Positions 8,434 to 16,071 of a stretch of 64,000 nucleotides of DNA are shown in pieces. The notes beneath the pieces are model-generated. The model was not told where the DNA came from, ran no database searches, and saw only the letters and a list, made by a program, of their open reading frames with translations. The stretch is from assembly GCA_963708325.1 (NCBI GenBank), contig OY970203.1, forward strand, positions 1,054,001-1,118,000, read 5' to 3'. This DNA is from G963708325 sp963708325. Its GTDB lineage: Bacteria; Actinomycetota; Thermoleophilia; Solirubrobacterales; 70-9. The translations under genes were made by a program, and so were the position numbers. How positions within the stretch are numbered: the stretch's first letter is position 1; every line of letters starts with the position of its first letter.

Positions 8434-9269
8434 CGGAACCGCTCCGGAGTGGCGACCATCGCGGCGGCGAAGCGGTGCGGCAGCGCGGACGCCGCCCGGT
8501 CGGCCGCGGCGACGTCGGCGAACAGCCCGAATGCGGTGGGCCCCGAGCCGGTGATCAGTGCCCGCGCCGCCCCGGCTCGCTCGAGCGCCTCGACGGCGTC
8601 GGCGCATTCGGGCGCGAGCGACGCCGCCGCCCGCTCGAGGTCGTTGACGAGAAGGTCGGCGTAGTCCAGCGGCGACGCGCCGTCAGCCGCCGCCTCGCGC
8701 AGCTGCGCCGCCGCCGCGTCGATCTCGTCCACCGTCCTCCCCAGTCCCATCCGATCGGCCTCGGCATAGACCTCCGCGGTCGCCAGCCCCCGATCCGACG
8801 GCACGAGCACCATCGCGTGCTCGCGCGGCGCCCGAAGCGGCTCCACCCGCTCCCCGGCGCCGCCGACCAGGGCGAAGGCGGGCTCCAGCTGCGACGGCAC
8901 GTCGGCTCCGAGCCGCGCGGCGATCTCGTCGAGGTTCGCCACGGCGTCGCCGCCGAGGCGCAGCACGGCCGCGGCGTCGGCGCTGCCGCCGCCGAGCCCG
9001 GCGGCGAGCGGAATCCGCTTGTCGATCTCGATTCTCACCGGCGGCCCGTCCCAGCCGGCGGCTCGCAGCGCGCGCAGCGCCCCCGCTGCCAGGTCCGCGT
9101 CGGGGTCCACGCCGGGGCACACCACCTGGTCGGCCTCGGCCTCGGTCACCGTCAGCCGGTCGGACAGGCTTATCGGCGCGAACAGCGAGCGGATCTCGTG
9201 CAGGCCGTCGTTGCGCCTCGGACCGAGGTAGAGGCAGAGGTTGAGCTTCGCCGGGGCGCGGACGATCAT
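8430..9269 (-). CDS. ispE: 4-diphosphocytidyl-2-C-methyl-D-erythritol kinase
   Basis: Fourth step of the MEP isoprenoid pathway; phosphorylates CDP-ME with ATP. 279 aa. The N-terminal APAKLNLCLYLG, the GHMP-kinase glycine-rich loop PLAAGLGGGSADAAA near residue 90 and the C-terminal ITGSGPTAFG motif near 240 are all present. The ATG overlaps the rsmA stop (ATGA) and its own stop overlaps the next gene's TTG. The operon tatD-rsmA-ispE is a familiar bacterial order. Confidence 0.95.
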   Translation of the reverse strand: MIVRAPAKLNLCLYLGPRRNDGLHEIRSLFAPISLSDRLTVTEAEADQVVCPGVDPDADLAAGALRALRAAGWDGPPVRIEIDKRIPLAAGLGGGSADAAAVLRLGGDAVANLDEIAARLGADVPSQLEPAFALVGGAGERVEPLRAPREHAMVLVPSDRGLATAEVYAEADRMGLGRTVDEIDAAAAQLREAAADGASPLDYADLLVNDLERAAASLAPECADAVEALERAGAARALITGSGPTAFGLFADVAAADRAASALPHRFAAAMVATPERFR

Positions 9270-10042
9270 GATCGCAGCCTCTCCGCCAGGGCTGCGAAGT
9301 CCTGCGGAGCGAGCGCCTCGGCGCGGGCGCCCGCGGGCAGGCCGGTGGCCTCGAGCGCGGAGCGGAGCTCGGCGCGCGGCCGCCCCGAGGCAAGCTCGAC
9401 GGACCGCGCCAGCGCCTTGCGCCGGTGGGCGAAGGCGTCGCGGACGAGGCGGCGAACGCTCGCATCCGGAGCGGCTCCGCGGCGGCGCAGCCGCAGCAGC
9501 GCCGACTCCACCCGCGGCCGCGGCACGAACACCGCGGGGTCCACGCGGCGCAGCAGCTCGACCTCGCAGGCGAGCTGGACCGTCACGCTCGGAGCGCCGT
9601 ACGTGCGCGTGCCCGGCTCGGCGCGAAGGCGGTCCGCGATCTCTCGCTGGATCATCACCGTCCACTCCTCGATGCCGGGGCACTCGGCGATCGTGCGCAG
9701 GATCAGCGGGGTGGCGATCGAGTAGGGCAGGTTGGAGACGAGCCTTGTCGGCGCCGGGTCGAGGCCGGCGAGGTCGACCTTCATCGCGTCGCCCCAGTGA
9801 AGGACGACGCCGGGATGGGCGGCGGCCACGGCCTCCAGCTCGTCGCGCATCCGCTGGTCCAGCTCGACCACGTGGAGGCGGGCAACCAGCGGGGCGACCC
9901 GCTTCGTGAGCGCCCCGGCGCCGCCGCCGACCTCGAGCACCACGTCGTCCGGCCCGAGCTGCGCCTCGCGCACGATTGCCTCGAGCAGGTTGGGATCGGC
10001 GAGGAAGTGCTGGCCGAGCCGCGGCCGCCCCGCGCTCACCAT
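9266..10042 (-). CDS. rsmA: 16S rRNA (adenine1518-N6/adenine1519-N6)-dimethyltransferase
   Basis: KsgA/RsmA dimethylates two adjacent adenosines in the 3' hairpin of 16S rRNA using SAM. 258 aa. Visible motifs are GQHFL near the start, VLEVGGGAGALT (SAM-binding motif I; the family more often has EIGPG), VELDQRM and the catalytic NLPYSI near residue 125. The ATG overlaps the tatD stop by 7 nt, and its stop overlaps ispE. Confidence 0.95.
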   Translation of the reverse strand: MVSAGRPRLGQHFLADPNLLEAIVREAQLGPDDVVLEVGGGAGALTKRVAPLVARLHVVELDQRMRDELEAVAAAHPGVVLHWGDAMKVDLAGLDPAPTRLVSNLPYSIATPLILRTIAECPGIEEWTVMIQREIADRLRAEPGTRTYGAPSVTVQLACEVELLRRVDPAVFVPRPRVESALLRLRRRGAAPDASVRRLVRDAFAHRRKALARSVELASGRPRAELRSALEATGLPAGARAEALAPQDFAALAERLRS

Positions 10043-10785
10043 CCGAACAGCCTCGCGGCGTTGGCCTCCACGATGCGCTCCAGCTCGGCGTAGGCGATGC
10101 CGCGCAGGTCGGCGATCCTCTCCGCGGTCGCCACCACGTTCGCCGGCTGGTTCGGCTTGCCTCGCACGGCCTGCGGCGCGAGGAAGGGCGAGTCGGTCTC
10201 GACCAGCAGCAGCTCGTCCGGCACCGCGGCGGCGGCGGCGCGCAGCTCGTCCGCCTTCGGATAGGTGACGTTGCCCGCGAACGAGCAGTGCCAGCCGCGC
10301 TCGACCGCCTCGTCGAGGCGCTCCGGCGCCGAGAAGCAGTGCAGCAGCACCGACACCCCCTCGGCCTCGGCGGTGAGGCTCGCGAACGTGTCGTCGACGG
10401 AGTCGCGCATGTGGATCACCAGCGGCAGCCCGGCGCGGCGGGCGATCTCGATCTGGGCGGAGAACGCCTTCCGCTGGTCGGCCCGCGGTGCGCGGTCGCG
10501 GTGGTAGTCGAGCCCGGTCTCGCCGATTCCGACCACATGCGGATCGGCGGCGAGCCGCTCGATGTCGGCCGCGGCGGCCTCGTCGAAGCCGGCGGCACCG
10601 TTGGGATGGCGACCGACGCAGGCCAGCACCTCATCGTGGGCATCGGCGGCGGCGATCGCCTGCCGGTTGGAGTCCTCGTCCATCCCCACGGTGAGTATCC
10701 GTCGCACGCCGGCGTCGCGGGCGGCGCCGACCAGCTCGGCGTCGGGCGGCTCGCAGACGCTCAGGTGGGCGTGGGTGTCGACCAA
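10036..10785 (-). CDS. tatD: TatD family metal-dependent hydrolase (3'-5' DNase)
   Basis: 249 aa TIM-barrel hydrolase. Metal and active-site motifs: DTHAHL at residues 3-8, GETGLDYH near 90, a VIHMRD strand near 125, LLHCFS near 150 and ETDSPFL near 200. E. coli TatD-type proteins are 3'-5' exonucleases. The start is TTG, with no Shine-Dalgarno; a GTAGC sequence lies just upstream. It is first of the tatD-rsmA-ispE chain and lies 71 bp downstream of metG. Confidence 0.92.
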   Translation of the reverse strand: MVDTHAHLSVCEPPDAELVGAARDAGVRRILTVGMDEDSNRQAIAAADAHDEVLACVGRHPNGAAGFDEAAAADIERLAADPHVVGIGETGLDYHRDRAPRADQRKAFSAQIEIARRAGLPLVIHMRDSVDDTFASLTAEAEGVSVLLHCFSAPERLDEAVERGWHCSFAGNVTYPKADELRAAAAAVPDELLLVETDSPFLAPQAVRGKPNQPANVVATAERIADLRGIAYAELERIVEANAARLFGW

Positions 10786-10856
10786 GCTACTTCGGCGCCG
10801 AACGCGAAGCGTGAGGCGTCTGGCAGGTGGATTTCAGTACCCGAGTCTAGGCGGGT

Positions 10857-12362
10857 CTATTCGATCTTCGGGAAGAGCGGCGCCAGGTCGCCGATCCGGT
10901 GGCCGCCGCCGCGCGAGCCGAACGGCTCGAGGCGCCGCGACTCCTCGCCGAGCGCGCCGAGCAGGCGGTCGGCGGCCTTGGGCATGTAGGGAAGCAGCAG
11001 CAGCGTCGTCACCCGCAGGCCCTCGACAAGGTTGTAGAGGGCGCCGTCCAGCTCCCCTGCGCAGCCCTCGTCCTTGGCCAGGTCCCAGGGGCGCGTCTCC
11101 TCGACGTACCGGTTGAGCCGCCGAACGCGTCGCCAGATCTCCTCCAGGGCCTCGGTCAGCTCGGCGCTGTCAAGCAGCTCCGAGATCCGCTCGTTCAGCT
11201 CGGCGAAGCCGTCCTCGCCGAGCACCAGGGCCTCATCCGGATCCGCATCGGGCACCACGCCCTCGCGGTAGCGCTCGATCATCGCCAGCGTGCGGCTGGC
11301 GAGGTTGCCGTAGTCGTTGGCCAGCTCGCCCTCGTAGCGCGACTCGAAGCCGGCCGGCGAGACCGCGCCGTCCTGGCCGAAGGAGACCTCGCGGAAGCAG
11401 TAGAAGCGCAGGGCATCGGCGCCGAAGCGCTCGATCACCTCGAACGGGTCAAGCACGTTGCCCAGCGACTTCGACATCTTCTGGCCTTCCATCAGCAGGT
11501 AGCCGTGGATCACCATCCGCCGCGGCAGCTCGTAGTCGGCCGCCATCAGGAAGGCGGGCCAGTAGACGGCGTGGAACTTGAGGATGTCCTTCGCCATCAC
11601 GTGCAGGTCGGCCGGCCAGAAGCGCTCGGTGAGGTCCTCGCCCTGACGCGCGTAGGTGAGCCCGGTGACGTAGTTCAGGAGGGCGTCGAACCACACGTAC
11701 ATCACCTGGCCGGGGTCCCAGGGAAGCGGCACCCCCCAGGTGAGCTTCGGCCGCGACAGCGAGACGTCCTGGAGCCCCTGCTTGATGAACGACACCGCCT
11801 CGTTTCGGCGAAAGTCGGGGATCACGAAGTCCGGTCGCTCGGCGTAGAGGCGCTCGAGCGGCTCCTGGAACTTCGAGAGCGCGAAGAACCAGTTGTCCTC
11901 GCGCTCGCGGTCCAGCGGGATGCCGTGGATCGGGCAGGTGTTGCCCTCGCCGATCTCGGTCTCGGTCTTGAAGTCGGCGCAGCGCGGGCAGTACCAGCCC
12001 TCGTAGAGCCCCTCGTAGACGTAGCCGTTGTCGTGCACGCGCTGGACGATCTCCTGCACCTTGGCGACGTGCTGGGGGTCGCTGGTGCGGATGAAGAAGT
12101 CGGCCGACACCTCGATCCGCGGCATCAGCTCCTTGAACTTGGGCGCGTTGCGGTCGGCCAGCTCCCTCGCCGTAATCCCCAGCTCCTCGGCCTTTCTCGC
12201 CGTCGGCTCGCCGTGCTCGTCGGTGCCGGTCTGGAAGAAGACGTCCTCGCCGCGCTGGCGCATGTGGCGGGCGATGATGTCGGCCGCGATCGTCGAGTAG
12301 GCGTGCCCGAGGTGAGGCTCCGCGTTGACGTAGTAGATCGGAGTTGTGACGTAGTAGCCCAC
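10857..12362 (-). CDS. metG: Methionyl-tRNA synthetase
   Basis: Charges tRNA-Met. 501 aa, the short form without a C-terminal tRNA-binding/dimerisation domain. The HIGH-like motif is PHLGHAYS near residue 16, and the KMSKS loop (QKMSKSLGN) is near 300. One zinc knuckle is readable: CPRC near 130 and CPIHG about 15 residues later (CxxC...CxxH). The start is GTG, 8 nt after a TATCCT hexamer, with no Shine-Dalgarno. Confidence 0.96.
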   Translation of the reverse strand: MGYYVTTPIYYVNAEPHLGHAYSTIAADIIARHMRQRGEDVFFQTGTDEHGEPTARKAEELGITARELADRNAPKFKELMPRIEVSADFFIRTSDPQHVAKVQEIVQRVHDNGYVYEGLYEGWYCPRCADFKTETEIGEGNTCPIHGIPLDREREDNWFFALSKFQEPLERLYAERPDFVIPDFRRNEAVSFIKQGLQDVSLSRPKLTWGVPLPWDPGQVMYVWFDALLNYVTGLTYARQGEDLTERFWPADLHVMAKDILKFHAVYWPAFLMAADYELPRRMVIHGYLLMEGQKMSKSLGNVLDPFEVIERFGADALRFYCFREVSFGQDGAVSPAGFESRYEGELANDYGNLASRTLAMIERYREGVVPDADPDEALVLGEDGFAELNERISELLDSAELTEALEEIWRRVRRLNRYVEETRPWDLAKDEGCAGELDGALYNLVEGLRVTTLLLLPYMPKAADRLLGALGEESRRLEPFGSRGGGHRIGDLAPLFPKIE

Positions 12363-12370
12363 GGCGGCGG

Positions 12371-12376
12371 AGGATA
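12371..12376 (-). promoter_or_regulatory. -10-like hexamer of metG
   Basis: TATCCT on the minus strand, 8 nt before the metG GTG. Leaderless pattern. Confidence 0.45.
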
Positions 12377-12434
12377 GATGCCGCGATCATGGCGACGATG
12401 CCGCCGGTGAACATCGACCTGCGGAGCTGAGCGG

Positions 12435-13382
12435 ATGGATCTGGTCGAGCGCCGGTTTCGTGCGATGGGTACAGAGATCCGGGTGCTGCTAGGCCGCCCT
12501 CCCGAGGGCGCGCCGGGGCCCCGGGAGGCCACGGCGATCGCGGTCGAGGCCCAGATCGTCTCGTTCGGGCAGCGACTTTCCCGATTCCGCGCCGACAGCG
12601 AGCTGTCGCGCTTCAATCAAGATCCGCGCGGCGTGGTGCCCGCCTCGGCGCTGCTGAGGACCGCGGTGCACGCCGGCCTGTGGGCGGCCGAGCTGACCGG
12701 AGGCCTCGTCGACCCCACGCTGGTGCGGCAGATCGAGGCTGCCGGCTATGCCGAATCGCGCGACGGCGTTCGCCCTGCACCGCTGCCCGAAGCGCTGGCG
12801 GCGGCTCCGCCGCGCCGTCCGGCACGTCCGGATCCGCGGGCGACCTGGCGGTCGATCGAGGTCCTCGACGACCAGGAGGCGATCCGGCGTCCCGTCGGGG
12901 TCATGTTCGACACCGGCGGAACCGGCAAGGGGCTGGCGGGCGACCTCGTCGCGCGGCGCCTTGGCGGTTACAGCCGATACGCGATCGACTGCGGTGGAGA
13001 CGTGCGCGTCGGCGGCGCCGACCCCGGTGGCGAGCCGATCGAGATCGAGGTCCGCCACCCGCTGACGGGGGCAGCCGCGAGCACGCTGCGGCTCGCGTCC
13101 GGCGCCGTTGCCACATCGGGCCTCGACGTTCGCATCTGGAGGCTGCCGGACGGGCGCCCTGCCCACCATCTGCTCGACCCGGCAAGCGGCGAGCCCGCCT
13201 GGACGGGGCTGATCGGCGCCACCGCCCTCGGCCGGACCGGGGTCGAGGCCGAGGCCCTGGCGAAGGCCGCGCTGCTCAGCGGCCCGGATGGAGCCCGCCG
13301 GTTCCTGGCCGCCCAGGGAGGCATGGTCTTCGACGAGGCCGGGCGGGCGGAGCGGATCGGATCGTGGCGGAATACGGACTGA
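12435..13382 (+). CDS. apbE: FAD:protein FMN transferase
   Basis: Attaches FMN covalently to Thr/Ser of flavin-binding proteins, using FAD. 315 aa without signal peptide. Family motifs: ERRFRAMGTE at the N-terminus, FDTGGTGKGLAGD near residue 155 (the DxGG-x-x-KG core), AIDCGGDVRVGG near 180, AVATSGLD near 225 and HHLLDPASGEP near 245. It opens a six-gene run of redox and membrane proteins. No FMN_bind-type substrate protein with a flavinylation motif is visible in the run, which is odd. Confidence 0.9.
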   Translation: MDLVERRFRAMGTEIRVLLGRPPEGAPGPREATAIAVEAQIVSFGQRLSRFRADSELSRFNQDPRGVVPASALLRTAVHAGLWAAELTGGLVDPTLVRQIEAAGYAESRDGVRPAPLPEALAAAPPRRPARPDPRATWRSIEVLDDQEAIRRPVGVMFDTGGTGKGLAGDLVARRLGGYSRYAIDCGGDVRVGGADPGGEPIEIEVRHPLTGAAASTLRLASGAVATSGLDVRIWRLPDGRPAHHLLDPASGEPAWTGLIGATALGRTGVEAEALAKAALLSGPDGARRFLAAQGGMVFDEAGRAERIGSWRNTD

Positions 13383-13423
13383 CCGGGGTGTGAAGCACCG
13401 ACGACGGCGGGCGTCTCCGAGCG

Positions 13424-13429
13424 TACGCT
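13424..13429 (+). promoter_or_regulatory. -10-like hexamer before the ferredoxin gene
   Basis: TACGCT, 7 nt before the ferredoxin ATG. It suggests a second, leaderless start inside the cluster. Confidence 0.35.
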
Positions 13430-13436
13430 CGCAGGC

Positions 13437-13643
13437 ATGAGCTACCTGCCGCAAGTCGATGAGAACACCTGCGCGGCCCACGGCGACTGCGTGGACATAG
13501 CGCCGAACGTCTTCGCCCTCAACGATGTCGCCCACGTGATCGGCGACGGCCCCCCGGATCTGATCATGGAGGCGGCCGAGATGTGCCCTTCCGTCGCGAT
13601 CTCGGTGATCGACGATGCGACGGGCGAGCAAATCTTCCCGTAG
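13437..13643 (+). CDS. [3Fe-4S]-type ferredoxin
   Basis: 68 aa electron carrier. It has exactly three cysteines: C12 and C18 in CAAHGDC followed by IAPNVF, and C49 in the AEMCPS motif. The C-x5-C...CP pattern is that of small actinobacterial [3Fe-4S] ferredoxins, often partners of cytochromes P450. No P450 is in the window, so the partner is more likely the membrane heme protein encoded downstream or an enzyme elsewhere. It ends 3 nt before the lipoprotein gene. Confidence 0.85.
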   Translation: MSYLPQVDENTCAAHGDCVDIAPNVFALNDVAHVIGDGPPDLIMEAAEMCPSVAISVIDDATGEQIFP

Positions 13644-13646
13644 CCG

Positions 13647-14201
13647 ATGACCGCCAAGCCCCACGTTCTGACCCTGGCCGCCGGGCTGCTGGCGGTGGCA
13701 GTTGTGGCCGGGTGCGGCGGCGACACGCGGAGAGCGGAGACCACGGGGACGACGCCGAGCCGGGTCGCCGGCGGGCCGGCCTCGACCAGGGTGGCCGTGA
13801 GCGCCAATGCCACCGATCCCCGGCGACGCGCGTACATCGCGCGCGCCGACCGCGTCTGTGCCCAGCTCGACCCCCGGCGCGCGAAGGAGCGCCGCCGGGT
13901 CGGCGAGTCGCCCGACCCGGGGGAGGCAGTCAAGGCCTACGACGAGGGCGTTTCGCTGGCAGCCCAGCAGCTCCGCCGGATCGAGGCAGTTCCCGTCCCC
14001 CCGGGGGACGCGCGGCTGCTGCGCGCCAACGTCTTCGACGTGCTTCGACAGAAGCTCCTCCTGCGGCGCAGGATCGCCGTCGAGCTGAACGACGCAGACG
14101 TGCCGTCGGTGAGGCGCGACCAGGGCGAGCTGGACGCGTTGACGCAGTCGCTGCAGGGCTTCGCGCGCGGCTACGGCTTCAAGGTGTGCGGGGTGAGGTG
14201 A
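13647..14201 (+). CDS. Predicted lipoprotein, unknown function
   Basis: 184 aa. The N-terminal signal has a lipobox ending VVAGC, followed by a Thr/Pro-rich linker. The mature domain (about 60-184) is mostly helical and starts with YIARADRVCAQL; a second Cys sits near the C-terminus (FKVCGV), so a disulfide is possible. It is not a recognised flavin- or heme-binding domain. It starts 3 nt after the ferredoxin stop, so it is co-transcribed. Possibly an outer-face component of the redox cluster; inference from position. Confidence 0.65.
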   Translation: MTAKPHVLTLAAGLLAVAVVAGCGGDTRRAETTGTTPSRVAGGPASTRVAVSANATDPRRRAYIARADRVCAQLDPRRAKERRRVGESPDPGEAVKAYDEGVSLAAQQLRRIEAVPVPPGDARLLRANVFDVLRQKLLLRRRIAVELNDADVPSVRRDQGELDALTQSLQGFARGYGFKVCGVR

Positions 14202-14208
14202 GCCGGCG

Positions 14209-14511
14209 ATGACCCTCTCGGAAGACGGCAACGAGGCGCGGCCGCAACCCCGGCCGGCTCCGCACGAGCGCCCTTCGCGGCCGCCGCGGCGGGCCCGCCC
14301 CACCCCCAGCCCGCTCGCGGTGATCACCGCGGTGCTCGGACTCTTCCTGATCGTGCTGATCCTGATGGCGATCCAGGTTCGCAACGGAAGGGACCCCGCC
14401 CTGGGGCCGGGACCGGTGCCGGCGAAGGCCAGCACCCCCGTGGCCGGGAGCAGGAGCGCCCAGAAGGCCGCGGCCAAGATCGTCAGCCGCACATCCCCGA
14501 CGCCACCATGA
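14209..14511 (+). CDS. Small single-TM protein, unknown function
   Basis: 100 aa. A Pro/Arg-rich cytoplasmic N-terminus (residues 1-38), one hydrophobic helix (about 39-58) and an exported tail containing GPGPVPAKASTPVAG. No known domain. The stop overlaps the next ATG (ATGA). Its layout mirrors the next gene. Confidence 0.55.
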   Translation: MTLSEDGNEARPQPRPAPHERPSRPPRRARPTPSPLAVITAVLGLFLIVLILMAIQVRNGRDPALGPGPVPAKASTPVAGSRSAQKAAAKIVSRTSPTPP

Positions 14512-14744
14512 GCCGGCCAACGAATGCGGCGATGCCCTGGCTGGTTCGGCGCGGCGCCCGCGCCACGCGGATTGCGGCGATCGTGGTCCTGCTGTCGCTG
14601 GCCGCGCTGGCTTCCTACGCGCTGTTCAGCGGACCCACCCGCGTCCCGGCCGGGGGGCCGCAGACGGTCCCGGCCAAACCCGCCCCGGCGCCGTTCGGCG
14701 AGGAGGGCGACGGCGGCGGCAGAGGGGGAGAGCGCGGTGATTGA
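14508..14744 (+). CDS. Small single-TM protein, unknown function
   Basis: 78 aa. A basic N-terminus, one helix (about 20-42) and an exported tail with QTVPAKPAPAPFGEEG, ending in a Gly/Asp/Glu/Arg-rich stretch. The start overlaps the previous stop by ATGA, and its last 8 nt overlap the next gene. It resembles the preceding protein in order of parts (basic head, TM, PVPAK-like tail), so the two may be a diverged pair. No function known. Confidence 0.5.
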   Translation: MSRPTNAAMPWLVRRGARATRIAAIVVLLSLAALASYALFSGPTRVPAGGPQTVPAKPAPAPFGEEGDGGGRGGERGD

Positions 14745-15327
14745 GCGCGACCCCGGCCACTACGCATGGTGGCTCGCCGCGCGCTCTGCCGGCGTCGTCG
14801 CGTTCGTCCTGATCGCAACCGCCGTCATCCTCGGGCTCTTCATGGCGTCCAACGTAAACCGGCGTCCCGGGTTGAAGCGGACCCTGGTGAAGGTGCACGA
14901 GCAGGTAGCGCTCGCGGGGCTGGCGTCGATCGGCGCTCACGGCGTCCTCCTTCTCGGCGACGGGTGGCTGAAGCCGGGGATAAGCGGGATCGCGATCCCG
15001 TTCACGGTCGCGTACCGGCCGCTCTGGACCGGCGTCGGAATCCTCGCCGGCTACCTGGCGCTGATCCTCGGGCCGACCTTCTACCTGAGGCGGCGGATCG
15101 GAGCGCGGCGCTGGCGCCTCGTCCACCGGGCGACGGTCCTCGTGTACGTCCTCGCGGTGGCGCACTCGCTCGGTTCCGGGACCGATGGTGCCAGCCTCTG
15201 GTTCAGGCTGATGGTGATCGGCAGCGCGATTCCGATCGCGGCCCTGCTGGCTATCCGCTACCGGCCACGGCCGGCGCGGCAGGCGCCGCCGGTGCGGCCA
15301 CAGGTGGGGCCTCCCGCGCGGGTCTAG
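14737..15327 (+). CDS. Ferric-reductase-like transmembrane protein (bis-heme b)
   Basis: 196 aa with about six membrane helices. Heme-ligand pairs H54/H68 (H-x13-H, in KVHEQ and GAHG) and H130/H143 (H-x12-H, in LVHRA and VAHSL) match the two-heme pattern of ferric reductase/NADPH oxidase/MsrQ membrane domains. There is no attached FAD/NAD domain. The start is GTG with a strong Shine-Dalgarno (GAGGGGGAG); the frame is open further upstream but the upstream part is low-complexity. Predicted to pass electrons across the membrane, with ferredoxin, the lipoprotein or a flavoprotein as partners (inference). Confidence 0.82.
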   Translation: MIERDPGHYAWWLAARSAGVVAFVLIATAVILGLFMASNVNRRPGLKRTLVKVHEQVALAGLASIGAHGVLLLGDGWLKPGISGIAIPFTVAYRPLWTGVGILAGYLALILGPTFYLRRRIGARRWRLVHRATVLVYVLAVAHSLGSGTDGASLWFRLMVIGSAIPIAALLAIRYRPRPARQAPPVRPQVGPPARV

Positions 15328-15343
15328 AAGCGATACTTCGACC

Positions 15344-15787
15344 GTGGCATGGACCTGGCAGTGGCGCATCTGGAACCAGCTGACGCGGACCCACAGCGCC
15401 GTCTATCGGGCGAGCCGCGGGCGGATCGGCGGCAGCTACCGCGGCGCCCCGATCCTGTTGCTCAACCACGTCGGCCGCAAGAGCGGGAAGTGGCGCACGA
15501 TCCCGCTTCTGTACCTGCCGGACGGCGAGGACCTCGTGATCGTGGCGTCGAAGGGCGGATCGCACAAGCATCCCGGCTGGTTCCTCAACCTGCGCGAGAT
15601 GGACGAGACCACCGTCGAGGTCGGAGGCGAGACCAAGCCGGTGAGAGTCCGCATCGCCGATCCGGAGGAGCGCACGCGGCTGTGGCCGCGGATATTGGAC
15701 CTCTACGCCGACTACGCCGCCTACCAGCGCCGCACCGACCGCGAGATCCCGGTGGTCATCCTCAGCCCGATCGAGCAGGGAAGCTAG
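15344..15787 (+). CDS. Deazaflavin (F420)-dependent nitroreductase family protein
   Basis: 147 aa split-barrel protein of the DDN/DUF385 family. Typical segments are LLNHVGRKSGKWRTIPLLYL (about residues 39-58), VIVASKGGSHKHPGW (about 65-80) and the C-terminal YADYAAYQRRTDREIPVV. Relatives in mycobacteria reduce quinones or nitro compounds with F420H2. The GTG start follows GATACT by 6 nt. The stop overlaps that of the convergent next gene at CTAG. Confidence 0.9.
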   Translation: MAWTWQWRIWNQLTRTHSAVYRASRGRIGGSYRGAPILLLNHVGRKSGKWRTIPLLYLPDGEDLVIVASKGGSHKHPGWFLNLREMDETTVEVGGETKPVRVRIADPEERTRLWPRILDLYADYAAYQRRTDREIPVVILSPIEQGS

Positions 15788-16047
15788 AGCAGCTTCTCCT
15801 GACCCTTGGTGCTCCGGCGCCGGCGGGGGATCCCGGCGGCCTCGGTGAGCGCCGCCTCGACGTCGGCAAGGATCGCGCGCTCCGACCGGGAGGAGACGAT
15901 CGGCTCCGCCATCCCGTCCACGTGCACGTAGGTTCGCCGGCCCTCGCCTCGCTCGCTCGCATCCAGCGGAACCAGCGCGTAGACCCGGTCGGCGCGAACG
16001 TACTTGCCGTAGCCGAGAGCTACAAGTCGGGCATCTCGCTTGGGCAT
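15784..16047 (-). CDS. RemA/DUF370-like small DNA-binding protein (tentative)
   Basis: 87 aa. The N-terminal half ALGYGKYVRADRVYALVP matches the shape of DUF370/RemA (in RemA: NIGFGN-IV-ANRV-AIVSP), and the second half RTYVHVDG...SRSERAIL matches the RT-x-VIVTDS-HVILS region. RemA of Bacillus binds DNA and controls biofilm genes. The basic tail RRRRSTKGQEK is an addition. Start with Shine-Dalgarno GGAGGAAGAGG. It lies 24 bp downstream of rsmI on the same strand. Family assignment is by eye. Confidence 0.6.
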   Translation of the reverse strand: MPKRDARLVALGYGKYVRADRVYALVPLDASERGEGRRTYVHVDGMAEPIVSSRSERAILADVEAALTEAAGIPRRRRSTKGQEKLL

Positions 16048-16071
16048 CCTCTTCCTCCCGCGCGAGCCTAC

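Noticed and set aside
12435..15327. Reading the ApbE/ferredoxin/heme cluster as a P450 system
   Set aside because: The ferredoxin type often serves P450s, but no P450 (no FGxGxHxCxG heme loop) is encoded in the window.
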